From positions 20,666 through 84,665 of the forward strand of contig CAVTBJ010000003.1 in NCBI GenBank assembly GCA_963732925.1: DNA of 64,000 nt. The letters are read 5' to 3'. Below, piece after piece: positions 54,174 to 62,062 of the stretch. The stretch comes from DASZRZ01 sp963732925 (GTDB lineage Bacteria > Acidobacteriota > Terriglobia > Terriglobales > Acidobacteriaceae). The notes below the pieces were generated by a model. It had not been told where the DNA came from. It saw nothing but the letters and a program-made list of their open reading frames with translations, and ran no database searches. The position numbers and the translations under genes were made by a program. Positions within the stretch are counted from its first letter, which is position 1. Every line of letters starts with the position of its first letter.

Positions 54174-55451
54174 TTATCCCAGCAACCCCAAAGACCCCGA
54201 ACTCTCAAATCCCGGAAACACCGTCTGCAGATTGGTATCTCCGAGCTGGTGCACGATCAACTCGCTGAGCACCGTACGGAAGTCGGTGGTCAGCGCCAGA
54301 TCACGGCCCTGATTCAACTGCTCGGGAGCCAGCCCGGGCCAGCGTCCGTAAATCCTTCCGCCCTTCACCGGGCCACCCAGGACGAACATCACGTTGGCGT
54401 GGCCGTGGTCGGTACCGCGGGTGCCGTTCTCATGGGCCGTGCGTCCAAATTCGGACATGGTCACCACGGTCGTGCTTTCGGCCAGGTCGCCCAGGTCGGT
54501 CCAGAAAGCAGCCAGGGAGTCGCCCAGGTCGCTCAGGCGATTGGCAATTTGGCCCTGCACCGAGCCTTCGTTGACGTGGTGGTCCCAGCCGCTGACGTCG
54601 GCGAAGGCCACTTCAACTCCGAGATTGGACTTCATCAGCTGCGCGAGCTGCTGCAGCGAGTTGCCCAACGGCCCGCGGGGATAATGCGCTCCCGGCGCAG
54701 GTGTGTAGCCCTGGGGATTTGCCGAGCGCAGCATGCGCACCGCGTCGAAGGTTTCTTCCCCGGTCCCGTGCAGCACGGTATCCACGGAATCCGCGTACAT
54801 GGCCTCGAAGGTGTTGGTCAGCGGAGCCGCAAAGCGCGAGTTGGGAGCCACTCCGAACTGGTTTACATTGCCCACGGCCACGGCGGGCGCTCTTCCGGTG
54901 AGGATGCGCGGCAACTGCTCGCCCATGGCAACGGCGCGGAATGGCGAGGCGTTCTTCTCAACACCGCCCGTGCGCGCGCCGGAGATCCGCGTGCCACTCT
55001 GCTCCTGAACACAGCGGTTCAGCCAGCCATCGGATGTGGACTTGACGCCCGGCGTCCCGGACTCCATGTAGTCCTGGGCATCGAAGTGCGAGCGCGTGGA
55101 ATCGGGAGAACCCGCAGCCGGGACCAGCGCCAGATGCTTCTGGTCCCACAGCGGCTTCAGCGCGGCCAAGGAAGGATGCAGTCCGAAGAAGCCGTCCAGA
55201 TCGATCACCGACTGGCGCGGGATGGCAATGGTAGGACGCATGGCGTAATACGACGGCTCTCCATGGGGCACAACCATGTTCAGGCCGTCGGCGGCGCCCC
55301 GCTGAAAGATCACCACCAGGCGTCTCTTGCTTGCGCCCGTATTCTCAGCCGCGTATACCGCCCGCGCCAGAAAGCTGGGGATGGCCGTCGTTCCTACCAG
55401 AATCATGGCGCCCTGTTTTAAAAACACCCGGCGAGTGGAAGACATTTTCAT
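54174..55451 (-). CDS. DUF1501 exported protein
   Basis: The 425-residue protein has a Tat signal (STRRVFLKQGAMILVGTTAI) and DUF1501 marks: RRLVVIFQRGAADGLNMVVP, FFGLHPSLAALKPLWDQKHL, GWDHHVNEGSV, TVVTMSEFGRTAHENGTRGT and DHGHANVMFVLGG. The family resembles alkaline phosphatase/sulfatase folds and is usually encoded beside DUF1800; the function of the pair is unknown. The start overlaps the DUF1800 stop by four bases, so the two are co-translated. Confidence 0.9.
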   Translation of the reverse strand: MKMSSTRRVFLKQGAMILVGTTAIPSFLARAVYAAENTGASKRRLVVIFQRGAADGLNMVVPHGEPSYYAMRPTIAIPRQSVIDLDGFFGLHPSLAALKPLWDQKHLALVPAAGSPDSTRSHFDAQDYMESGTPGVKSTSDGWLNRCVQEQSGTRISGARTGGVEKNASPFRAVAMGEQLPRILTGRAPAVAVGNVNQFGVAPNSRFAAPLTNTFEAMYADSVDTVLHGTGEETFDAVRMLRSANPQGYTPAPGAHYPRGPLGNSLQQLAQLMKSNLGVEVAFADVSGWDHHVNEGSVQGQIANRLSDLGDSLAAFWTDLGDLAESTTVVTMSEFGRTAHENGTRGTDHGHANVMFVLGGPVKGGRIYGRWPGLAPEQLNQGRDLALTTDFRTVLSELIVHQLGDTNLQTVFPGFESSGSLGLLG

Positions 55452-57529
55452 CTCCTTTGGAATTCCGGGGAACCCAGCAGCAGCCCGGTCATCAGATTCA
55501 CCGCCCGGGGAGTGTCTGCTCCCGGCAAGCCAGCTTGGACGTTATTGGGATTCAGCAGTTGATTCTCAATGGTCTGCCTGGTCTGCTGCGACAAAGCTCC
55601 ATCCAGAAGATTGCTTCCCAGCACCGCCAGCATCTGATCGTTGGCTCCATTGTCCGAAGTCGTCGAGCCGCCCTGCTGAGGATCGAAGACCTGCCGAGGA
55701 TCGAACCTTACTCCGGGCAAACGGCCCGAGGCCAGCGCCAGCGCGAAGTTCATGCGGCCCAGCAATGCAGCGGAGTTCACCCAGCTCTCCGCCTGGGGAG
55801 AATACCCGGTTGGAGGCTGCGCTCCATAGAGCGGCATGCCCATGCTGTTCAGCTCGCGCACCAGCGGCATAGGGTTCTCGATCTCGGCTCCGCTGGCGCG
55901 CAAAGCGGAAGCCACGAATTCCAGGGGAGTCTTGATCTTGGCGCGATAGGCATTCGCGTCCCAGAACTCAGGCGAGCGCAGCATAGTGCGATATACCTCG
56001 CGCAGATCGCCGTCGGTCTTGCGAAAGGTCTCGGCCATGCGCGCCACCAGGGCCGGAGGAGGATCGTCGGCAACGAAGCGCTCCGCCAGCTTGGTGGAGA
56101 TGAACTTTGCGGTCGCCGGGCTGCGGGCCAGCATGTCCAGCACCTGGAGTCCTTCTTTCTCGCCGTTCTCGTGAACGCGCTTGCCGAGCACGGTTTTCGT
56201 TCCCGGATCATGCATCGCGGGACGAAAGATAAAACCGCCGCCGAAGCGTGGACGGTCCAGCGTCCAGCCGGTAAACACGCGGGCAACTTCGGTCACGTCT
56301 TTCTGGGTGTAGCCGCCGTCCACCCCCAGGGTGTGCAACTCCATCAGCTCGCGGGCATAGTTCTCATTCAGGCCGCGCGGCGCGGCCTGCTTGGCCGCTT
56401 GAGCCTGCGTTGCAGCTTGCGATGGGTCATTTTGCAATCCGCGGCGCTGGCGAAAACGACTGCGGAAGTCATTGCGGAAGCCCTGGTTCTGCGCAAAACG
56501 CGAGTTGGGGCCAACGCTCTGCCAGTTGTCCAGATACCACAGCATGGCCGGGCTCTGGGCCGTGGCGATCAGCAGGTCCTTGAACTTGCCGAAGACGCGC
56601 GGGCGGATCACATCGCGCTCGTAGCTGGTGACCAGATAACGATCCACTCCTTTGCCGATGTAGACATTGAAGTGGTTGAACCAAAAGTCGGTGAGCACTT
56701 CCTCGAACTGGCGCTCGCTATAGACCGCTCGCAGCAGCTTCGCCTGCTCTGCCTCGACAACCACCTCCTGAGGACCGGGGAGCTGCCGCCCGGAAAGCTG
56801 ACGAATGGACACACGCTGCTCGGGCGAAAGCGAGGTCAGCAGTTCGCGACGGTCCTGGGGACGAAGCGCCAGCACCACCTCGCGCCGGGTTGCGGGATCC
56901 ATTTGCAGAAGCGCCTGGCCCCGGTCCTCTTCGGACATGTTCATGAGAGAACTGGCTTGCTGTTCGGCCTGGTCGCGCTCGGCGCCGGACATCGACATCC
57001 CATCCTGCGGCGCTTGCTCCGCCTGGGGCTGCGCGTTGGCAGCCTGTGTGGTGGACGCCTGCGGTTGGGCCTGGGCTTGTTGTTTGCGCTCGTAACGCTG
57101 GAGCTCGGCTTGGTAGCGGGCACGCTTCTCCGGATCGCTGGGCAGGGACATGCGGCCTTCGGCGATGGCCTTGATGACCTGCGGCGGAGGATAGTTCTCC
57201 ACCAACTGCCGCGGGTTCATCTTCAGGGTGCGGAAGGCAGCCAAGCGGGAGTCAAGCTGCGAGTCGGAGATACGCTCGGGATGAAGCTGTTGGTCGATCC
57301 ATTGGTCCAGGCCCTTGGCCAGCACCTGATCCACCTCGCCAGGACGCGGTCCGAAGGTCAGACGGTTGAGGGCGTGGACGACTTTCTGGCGCGCCGTCAG
57401 CGGCGCCGATAAGACAGACGACGCAGACTTCCCGTTCTTTGCGGTTTCACCCTGCGCTCCGGCAATCACCAGGCCGGAAAGCCCTGCCAGCACTGCGATT
57501 CCACAAACAGCGAGTTTCGGTGTCTTCAT
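55448..57529 (-). CDS. DUF1800 exported protein
   Basis: The 693-residue protein has a signal peptide (AVCGIAVLAGLSGLVIAGAQ) and the DUF1800 core: HALNRLTFGPRPGEVDQVLA, FWFNHFNVYIGKGVDRYLVT, LWYLDNWQSVGPNSRF, LNENYARELMELHTLGVDGG, YTQKDVTEVARVFTGWTLD and RMAETFRKTDGDLREVYRTM. An insertion of about 120 residues rich in Gln, Ala and Glu (positions about 130-250) includes VLALRPQDRRELLTSLSPEQ. It is translated upstream of DUF1501, the usual partner. Function unknown. Confidence 0.9.
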   Translation of the reverse strand: MKTPKLAVCGIAVLAGLSGLVIAGAQGETAKNGKSASSVLSAPLTARQKVVHALNRLTFGPRPGEVDQVLAKGLDQWIDQQLHPERISDSQLDSRLAAFRTLKMNPRQLVENYPPPQVIKAIAEGRMSLPSDPEKRARYQAELQRYERKQQAQAQPQASTTQAANAQPQAEQAPQDGMSMSGAERDQAEQQASSLMNMSEEDRGQALLQMDPATRREVVLALRPQDRRELLTSLSPEQRVSIRQLSGRQLPGPQEVVVEAEQAKLLRAVYSERQFEEVLTDFWFNHFNVYIGKGVDRYLVTSYERDVIRPRVFGKFKDLLIATAQSPAMLWYLDNWQSVGPNSRFAQNQGFRNDFRSRFRQRRGLQNDPSQAATQAQAAKQAAPRGLNENYARELMELHTLGVDGGYTQKDVTEVARVFTGWTLDRPRFGGGFIFRPAMHDPGTKTVLGKRVHENGEKEGLQVLDMLARSPATAKFISTKLAERFVADDPPPALVARMAETFRKTDGDLREVYRTMLRSPEFWDANAYRAKIKTPLEFVASALRASGAEIENPMPLVRELNSMGMPLYGAQPPTGYSPQAESWVNSAALLGRMNFALALASGRLPGVRFDPRQVFDPQQGGSTTSDNGANDQMLAVLGSNLLDGALSQQTRQTIENQLLNPNNVQAGLPGADTPRAVNLMTGLLLGSPEFQRR

Positions 57530-57535
57530 GTGCAG

Positions 57536-57577
57536 CCTCGCGGTGCGCCTGGGTAGCTCAGCGGTGCGCCTGGGTAG
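57536..57577 (-). repeat. 21-bp tandem duplication upstream of the DUF1800 gene
   Basis: Two adjacent copies (57536-57556 and 57557-57577) share GCGGTGCGCCTGGGTAG and differ at three of the remaining four bases. They lie 7 nt before the DUF1800 start codon, in its 5' leader. Confidence 0.75.
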
Positions 57578-57664
57578 TATGACCCCGGCGAGGCAGGAAA
57601 GTTGCTGCCCAAAAGTGCAGGGAGGCTACATCGGGAGGCCAGTGACCTTGCCCTGAAACGACAC

Positions 57665-57691
57665 CGCCCCGGACAAGATCTGTCCGGGGCG
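57665..57691 (-). terminator. Strong hairpin downstream of the sigma/anti-sigma/DUF3106 cluster
   Basis: CGCCCCGGACA and TGTCCGGGGCG form an 11-bp GC-rich stem with a 5-nt loop, 30 nt past the DUF3106 stop. The minus-strand side then reads GTGTCGTTTC, so the T-tract is weak. Confidence 0.6.
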
Positions 57692-57720
57692 TCTAATCTC
57701 TTCTTCTCTTCTATGTAAGC

Positions 57721-58341
57721 TCAGTGCGACTGCGCGCTATCCGCGTCGGCGGCATCGGCCAGGTTGGCCGCGTCGTGCAGGATGTCGCGCTCCACGGGAG
57801 AAAACTTGTTGCGATAGGCTTCCGAGTCGATCAACTGCTCCCGTTCCTCGGGAGTCTTGTCCTTGAGCTCGGCAAACGCCTTTCGCATCTCTTTCCTGCG
57901 GTCATCCGGCAGCTCGCGGAAGCTGTGGAAGAGGCGGCGGGTGCGCGCCTGCTGCTCGGGCGTGAGGTGCTCGAAGGTTTCGATGCGCTGCAGAATGCGC
58001 TGCTGCTTATCGGGCGGCAGGTCGTGGAACTTGCGCAACTGCTCCACCAGCCTGTCCCGGCGCTCGGGATTAAGCTGCTGGAACTGGGGATCACGCTCCA
58101 GAGCGTGCTCCTGATCGTCCCAGCTCATGCCCTGGTGGCGGCGGAGCCAGTCGCCCACATGGGGGCCGGGGCCGTGCATCCTGGGACCGGGGCCGATCCT
58201 CACTCCGGGAACATCTTCCTGTTGGGAATTCTGATTGGCCGGAGGAGGCGGAGGCGCACCCGGGCGCTGCATCCCCCATCCCTGGACGGCGAACGCCAGC
58301 ACTGCCACTCCTGCCAATTTCGTGAAACCGGTTACTGCCAT
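57721..58341 (-). CDS. Exported DUF3106 protein
   Basis: The 206-residue protein has a signal peptide (FTKLAGVAVLAFAVQGWG) and a series of short helical repeats around the words PEQQ/PERR: DPQFQQLNPERRDRLVEQLR, HDLPPDKQQRILQRIETFEH, LTPEQQARTRRLFHSFRELP and DDRRKEMRKAFAELKDKTPE. This matches DUF3106, a periplasmic helical-repeat family, with resemblance to CpxP-like sensors. It sits downstream of the anti-sigma gene and may be part of the same stress response. Confidence 0.85.
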   Translation of the reverse strand: MAVTGFTKLAGVAVLAFAVQGWGMQRPGAPPPPPANQNSQQEDVPGVRIGPGPRMHGPGPHVGDWLRRHQGMSWDDQEHALERDPQFQQLNPERRDRLVEQLRKFHDLPPDKQQRILQRIETFEHLTPEQQARTRRLFHSFRELPDDRRKEMRKAFAELKDKTPEEREQLIDSEAYRNKFSPVERDILHDAANLADAADADSAQSH

Positions 58342-58378
58342 ATCCTTTCGCTTCGATCCCGCATAATTGCCGGCCCGG

Positions 58379-58852
58379 CTAGTTGCTGGACATATCGTCC
58401 AAAAGCTCGAACTCAGCCAACAGATCGTTGTGTCCTTCCAGATACTGCAAATCGCTTACCGCGGTACCCACCCGCGCCTGAACCTCGGCCTGCGTCCGCA
58501 CCCGCTGGGCCCTCTCCGTCGTGTTGCCCACGCGCAGCATGCTCATGCCGCCGGCGGCAGCCATCACCACCGCCAGGCTGGCGGCCAGGGCAGGCTTGCG
58601 AATCCAGGCAAAAAACCATCCGGTTTGCCGAGCTGGGCTCTCCTCCCGTACCCGCGCCATCAGCCGGGTCATAAAGTACGGCGAAACGTCCTCCGGAGCT
58701 TTCCACTCATCCAGCACGGCTAGAGTGCTTCGCAGCGATTCCAGCTCCCGGGCGCATTCGGGACACGATGGCAGGTGTTCGGCAATGTGTGCCGGAACCG
58801 GCTCACCGCTTACCAGATCGAAGAAGCGGGCGCGCACATCTTTGCAGTTCAT
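58379..58852 (-). CDS. Anti-sigma factor with zinc-finger (zf-HC2) domain
   Basis: The 157-residue protein has a zinc-binding motif (AEHLPSCPECARELESL, HxxxCxxC) preceded by MNCKDVRARFFDLVSGEPVP, then a membrane helix (PALAASLAVVMAAAGGMSML) and a periplasmic tail with ERAQRVRTQAEVQARVG. This is the ZAS type of anti-sigma factor that holds an ECF sigma until stress. It starts 37 nt after the sigma gene stop. Confidence 0.9.
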   Translation of the reverse strand: MNCKDVRARFFDLVSGEPVPAHIAEHLPSCPECARELESLRSTLAVLDEWKAPEDVSPYFMTRLMARVREESPARQTGWFFAWIRKPALAASLAVVMAAAGGMSMLRVGNTTERAQRVRTQAEVQARVGTAVSDLQYLEGHNDLLAEFELLDDMSSN

Positions 58853-58889
58853 AACTCCTCACAGCGTCCCACGATCATGAAGGACGCCC

Positions 58890-59666
58890 TCATACAAATT
58901 CGGCAAGACGCTGTCGCAGCGTTTCGTAGGCCCGGAACAGGAGAGACTTGGTCGCCGACTCGCTGAGCTTGAGCGTTTCGGCGATCTGCCGGTAATCCAT
59001 CTCCTGATACTTGTGCATAACGACCGCCAGGCGTTGCCGCTCGGGCAAGGCCTCCACGTGCTGGCGAATTGCCCGCAGGCGTTCGCGGCGCAGCAAATCC
59101 TGTTCCGCCGTGAGCCGCTGGTCGGCCAGATCCAGCGTTATCCCGGTCTCCGGGTCGGCTTCGTTCAAGCTCACGCTGGCTTCTCCGCGCTCATGCTTGG
59201 TGTCGCGAGCGTGATTCACCGCCAGATTGCTGGCGATCCGGTACAGCCAGGTGGTGAACTTGGCGTCCGCATTATACGTATGCCGCGAACGGTAAACCCG
59301 GAGAAACACTTCCTGAGCCAACTCTTCGGCCACCGCCGCGTTGTGGGTCATACGGTACAAAAACCCCAGCATCGCACGGCGAAACTTTATTACCAGGTAC
59401 TCATAGGCGGCATCGTCGCCGGCCTTCACCTGCAACATGATTTCCGCGTCGGTCAAACCTTCATAGGCAGACGCGGGGGCCTGCATGGCGGCAGCATTGG
59501 AACTGCTCCTGCGCCCGGCAGCCGAGGGAACGACCCCGTTGATCGTCAGAGCGCTCACACTTGACTGAACCCGCCCATCGATAGAAAGTTGCGCTCCGGG
59601 AAACGGCTCCTGGGGCTCCCCCTCGGCCGGTCCGGGTTCCCGCTCCGAATTGAATCCGTTGAACAT
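58890..59666 (-). CDS. ECF-type RNA polymerase sigma factor
   Basis: The 258-residue protein has an N-terminal extension of about 70 residues (Pro, Glu and Ser-rich), then sigma region 2 (EIMLQVKAGDDAAYEYLVIK, NAAVAEELAQEVFLRVYRS, FTTWLYRIASNLAVNHARDT) and region 4 (LPERQRLAVVMHKYQEMDYR, QIAETLKLSESATKSLLFRA). It fits the RpoE/SigW group. Co-encoded with an anti-sigma factor. The long N-terminus is unusual and may be partly non-coding; an internal ATG near AAAMQAPAS could be the start. Confidence 0.9.
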   Translation of the reverse strand: MFNGFNSEREPGPAEGEPQEPFPGAQLSIDGRVQSSVSALTINGVVPSAAGRRSSSNAAAMQAPASAYEGLTDAEIMLQVKAGDDAAYEYLVIKFRRAMLGFLYRMTHNAAVAEELAQEVFLRVYRSRHTYNADAKFTTWLYRIASNLAVNHARDTKHERGEASVSLNEADPETGITLDLADQRLTAEQDLLRRERLRAIRQHVEALPERQRLAVVMHKYQEMDYRQIAETLKLSESATKSLLFRAYETLRQRLAEFV

Positions 59667-59774
59667 AGGTCCGCCAGCAAACAGCCGGAGCCACTTCGGC
59701 TCCCGTCCTTTAGACGAATTCCGGCGGTTTCTGTGGGAGCAGACTTTCTTTCCCGAACCGCAGTCCGCAACCCT

Positions 59775-59830
59775 AGATTAGCAAGAAGATTAGCAAGACA
59801 TGTAGATTAGCAGGACGGAGAGTAGCAAGA
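59775..59830 (+). repeat. Four direct repeats AGATTAGCAAGA upstream of tRNA-Val
   Basis: Copies at 59775-59786 and 59787-59798 are identical and adjacent; 59804-59815 and 59819-59830 are imperfect. They lie 14 nt or more before the -10 box of the tRNA gene. Confidence 0.7.
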
Positions 59831-59843
59831 CAGGCGGGGGGTT

Positions 59844-59852
59844 TGCTAGAAT
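59844..59852 (+). promoter_or_regulatory. Extended -10 promoter of tRNA-Val
   Basis: TGCTAGAAT (TGn plus TAGAAT at 59847-59852) lies 31 nt before the tRNA 5' end. There is no good -35. Confidence 0.5.
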
Positions 59853-59883
59853 CGCCTCCGTACCGCGTATCTGATTCCTGGCA

Positions 59884-59958
59884 GGGCGCTTAACTCAGCG
59901 GTAGAGTGCCATCTTCACACGGTGGAAGTCATAGGTTCGAATCCTATAGCGCCCACCA
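59884..59958 (+). tRNA. tRNA-Val (anticodon CAC), CCA encoded
   Basis: GGGCGCT pairs with AGCGCCC (59948-59954), followed by ACCA. The D-arm reads AACTCAGCGGTAGAGTGC, the anticodon stem CCATC/GGTGG has loop TTCACAC with CAC at positions 34-36, and the T-loop reads GGTTCGAATCC. Confidence 0.96.
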
Positions 59959-60142
59959 CCGATATCTCATTGATAAATCGGTTGGTTAGCAATTTTTCTT
60001 CAGTGCCTCCCCGAAATTCAGGGGTGCAAACCCCAAGGGAAACAGCCTTGGGCCAGTGGAGTTGGCGCCAGTCTAGCGGTGCAGGCATCTTCTTGGGGAG
60101 GGGCAAGCTCCCAGCATGGAAAAGTACCCACCAAAAGCAAAA

Positions 60143-60170
60143 CCCGGCCTGATTTCCGTCAGACCGGGTG
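60143..60170. terminator. Hairpin in the gap after tRNA-Val
   Basis: ACCCGG and CCGGGT with inner CTGA/TCAG form an imperfect stem. There is no T-tract, so termination is uncertain. The rest of 59959-60271 shows no gene. Confidence 0.4.
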
Positions 60171-60271
60171 CTAGCACGGATTTCCCGTGCGCAGATATAC
60201 GCTAACGCGAATATAAATTCACTGCAAGAGGAAAATGGGCGGCGTTGCGCCAGTTCAAGTTCTGCGAAAGC

Positions 60272-60344
60272 GGAACACCCTTACCGCACAACTCAGTTTC
60301 AGGGCTCTGTAAACTGGCATTGGCGAGAAGGGCTGTCCTCACCA
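60272..60344 (+). repeat. Palindromic repeat pair, copy C with degenerate partner
   Basis: The unit at 60320-60344 starts TTGGCGAGAAGGG and ends CTCACCA. A degenerate inverted partner (GGAACACCCTTACCG at 60272-60286) lies upstream. Between them CAGTTT and AAACTG pair. The pair ends 7 nt from the stop of the membrane protein gene at 60351. Confidence 0.65.
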
Positions 60345-60350
60345 GTTGAC

Positions 60351-60776
60351 CTACTTCACTTCAATCTTGAGGATGTCGGAACCACAGTAGGTCACTCTCG
60401 CTTGAACGCCGTCGTGAATGAATCCAGTATTCCATTCAGAGTTAAAGACCGTTGACCCCCAACCGCCGCCGTACGCGAACGTAGCGCCACCGACACGGAA
60501 GCTCTCGATTGAGTGGCCGCCCGGCGGCATTGGTACGAAGTCGCTGATAACACCTTCGGCAATTGAGCACTGGCTAGTTGCGAGAGCTTTAGCCGCCTTG
60601 TGGTACTCGATGTACGTCGAAACGAACCAGCCAGCCGCCGCCAACAGCCCAACGACGCCGACGATCTGAAATAAGCCTCCTTTCATGTCGGAGTCCCGGT
60701 CGCCAGAATTTCTGATCGCCCAACCGAGGACACACATCATGCCTGCGAATATGAACATCAGAAAAGGTATCACCAC
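60351..60776 (-). CDS. Small hypothetical membrane protein bracketed by palindromic repeats
   Basis: From GTG 60776 the protein has about 141 residues: two membrane helices (IPFLMFIFAGMMCVLGWAI and FQIVGVVGLLAAAGWFVSTY) and a C-terminal soluble domain (IEYHKAAKALATSQCSIAEG, DFVPMPPGGHSIESFRVGG, ATFAYGGGWGSTVFNSEWNT). The frame stays open to 60890, but its first codons there (TTGGCGAGAAGG) are the repeat unit, so the downstream start is preferred. The family is not recognised. Confidence 0.55.
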   Translation of the reverse strand: MVIPFLMFIFAGMMCVLGWAIRNSGDRDSDMKGGLFQIVGVVGLLAAAGWFVSTYIEYHKAAKALATSQCSIAEGVISDFVPMPPGGHSIESFRVGGATFAYGGGWGSTVFNSEWNTGFIHDGVQARVTYCGSDILKIEVK

Positions 60777-60865
60777 CGGAATCCAACCTGCGTCACATCG
60801 AAAACAGTGTGGTAGCCCATCGTCAGCAGAATAGCGCGGTGTACGACGGCAGGTATAGCGTTCAG

Positions 60866-60935
60866 TGGCGATAAATCCCCTTCTCGCCAATAGAGGGGCC
60901 TCCGGGGCAATTGGTGCAAAGGGCTGTTCTCAACA
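60866..60935 (+). repeat. Palindromic repeat pair, copies A and D
   Basis: Two 25-nt units face each other: A at 60866-60890 (TGGCGATAAATCCCC then TTCTCGCCAA) and D at 60911-60935 (TTGGTGCAAAGGGC then TGTTCTCAACA), with a 20-nt loop. The pair separates the divergent genes at 60776 and 60963. Confidence 0.8.
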
Positions 60936-60950
60936 GTCGTCGAAATACGC

Positions 60951-60956
60951 CATAAT
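60951..60956 (+). promoter_or_regulatory. -10 box CATAAT close to GTG 60963
   Basis: CATAAT ends 6 nt before the GTG start of the lipoprotein gene, so transcription would begin at or next to the start codon. Confidence 0.35.
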
Positions 60957-60962
60957 CCTGCT

Positions 60963-61571
60963 GTGACTAAACGCCTCGCACTAACCGGGATCATTGGCTT
61001 CGTCATCCTCATGGGCTGTCAGCGCAAAGGGACAACCTCTTCTTTTACCGCTGACATCAATACCGCCTCAACAGTGTCAGGAATGGGCGCACTATCTGGC
61101 AAGCTGTATGTGAGTGGGCACAAGCTTCGAGCCGATTGGGGACAATTCGCTGATGTGTTCGATTTGCAGCAGCGGAAAGGTTGGCGTATGGTCTGCACCG
61201 CCGCGCACTCCTACCAAGAGCTTGGCAGCAAAGACCTCTCGACTTACGCACCTGAGATGATGAATGGTTCCCCTTGCCCACAGGCACAAGTGCCTTCGGC
61301 GTGCCAACTGGTCGGTAACGAAGTCATAGCCGGACGCAAAGCAAGGAAGTGGGACCTGCACAACCCCAAAGGTTTCCATGTGTTCTTCTGGACCGACGAT
61401 GCGCTGGGGATCACGCTGCGAATGGCCATTGGCGATGTCGCCAGTTACGAAGTGAAGAACGTGCGCGAAGTTTCCGTCCCAGAGTCGATGTTTGAATTAC
61501 CTACTGGCTACGAAAGGCTGGACAGCGTTTCAGGGCATGAAGGAAACACTTACGGCCCGCACAGTCCGTGA
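60963..61571 (+). CDS. Hypothetical lipoprotein bracketed by palindromic repeats
   Basis: The 202-residue protein has a lipoprotein signal (LALTGIIGFVILMGCQRKG) with lipobox Cys. The mature part has GKLYVSGHKLRADWG, FDLQQRKGWRMVCTAAHSYQ, GNEVIAGRKARKWDL, FHVFFWTDDALGITLRMAIG and ESMFELPTGYERL, a beta-rich fold similar to LolA/DUF4412-type proteins that wrap lipids. The function is unknown. GTG 60963 lies 6 nt after a CATAAT box and has no Shine-Dalgarno. Repeat pairs A/D and B/E sit at both ends. Confidence 0.7.
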   Translation: MTKRLALTGIIGFVILMGCQRKGTTSSFTADINTASTVSGMGALSGKLYVSGHKLRADWGQFADVFDLQQRKGWRMVCTAAHSYQELGSKDLSTYAPEMMNGSPCPQAQVPSACQLVGNEVIAGRKARKWDLHNPKGFHVFFWTDDALGITLRMAIGDVASYEVKNVREVSVPESMFELPTGYERLDSVSGHEGNTYGPHSP

Positions 61572-61573
61572 TT

Positions 61574-61646
61574 GATGGTAAATCCCCTTTTCACCAATTG
61601 GGCACGCCTTCAGGCTGGAATTGGTGCAAAGGGGTGTTATCAACAA
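61574..61646 (+). repeat. Palindromic repeat pair, copies B and E
   Basis: B at 61574-61598 (TGATGGTAAATCCCC then TTTTCACCAA) and E at 61622-61646 (TTGGTGCAAAGGGG then TGTTATCAACA) face each other with a 23-nt loop. The pair sits between the lipoprotein gene and the next small gene. Confidence 0.8.
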
Positions 61647-62062
61647 AACTGCTGCAATCTAAAGAATCGTTTTGGAGGAGCGAATGCCTGAGCAAATCAC
61701 CGCACTGGAACGGCGCGTCTCACGCCTGAGCAAGCTAATGCTACTACTCGCCGTGCTCTGGATCGCAACACTAGCAGGGTCGCTCCTGATTTGGTTCCAG
61801 CGTGGAAGCCACGCTACAGTGCAGGAAAGCCTTAGGGTGCGACGAATCTCGGTGGTGGATGAAAGAGGTGTCCAGCGGGTACTGATCTCAGCCCCATTAC
61901 CTGAACCGATAATCAACGGGCATGTTGGGCATAGGGACAGCCCTGTGTCCGGTATTCTGATCTACGACCCGAAAGGAAATGAGCTGACCCAAAACCCAAA
62001 AACTGACACAGGGGAGATTAGAGGTAAGCTGGGGCAGGAGTCCGGAAGAGGAGACGAGGACG

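Noticed and set aside
55331..57412. Plus-strand frame of 693 codons
   Set aside because: Exact antisense shadow of the DUF1800 gene; no recognisable domains.
59884..59958. tRNA-Val as attachment site of an integrated island
   Set aside because: No integrase gene and no second copy of the tRNA 3' end were found in the window, although the region downstream is accessory in character.
60866..61646. Integron attC sites with gene cassettes
   Set aside because: The facing-hairpin pairs and small genes recall cassettes, but RYYYAAC/GTTRRRY core sites are absent, gene orientation is mixed and no integrase is visible.
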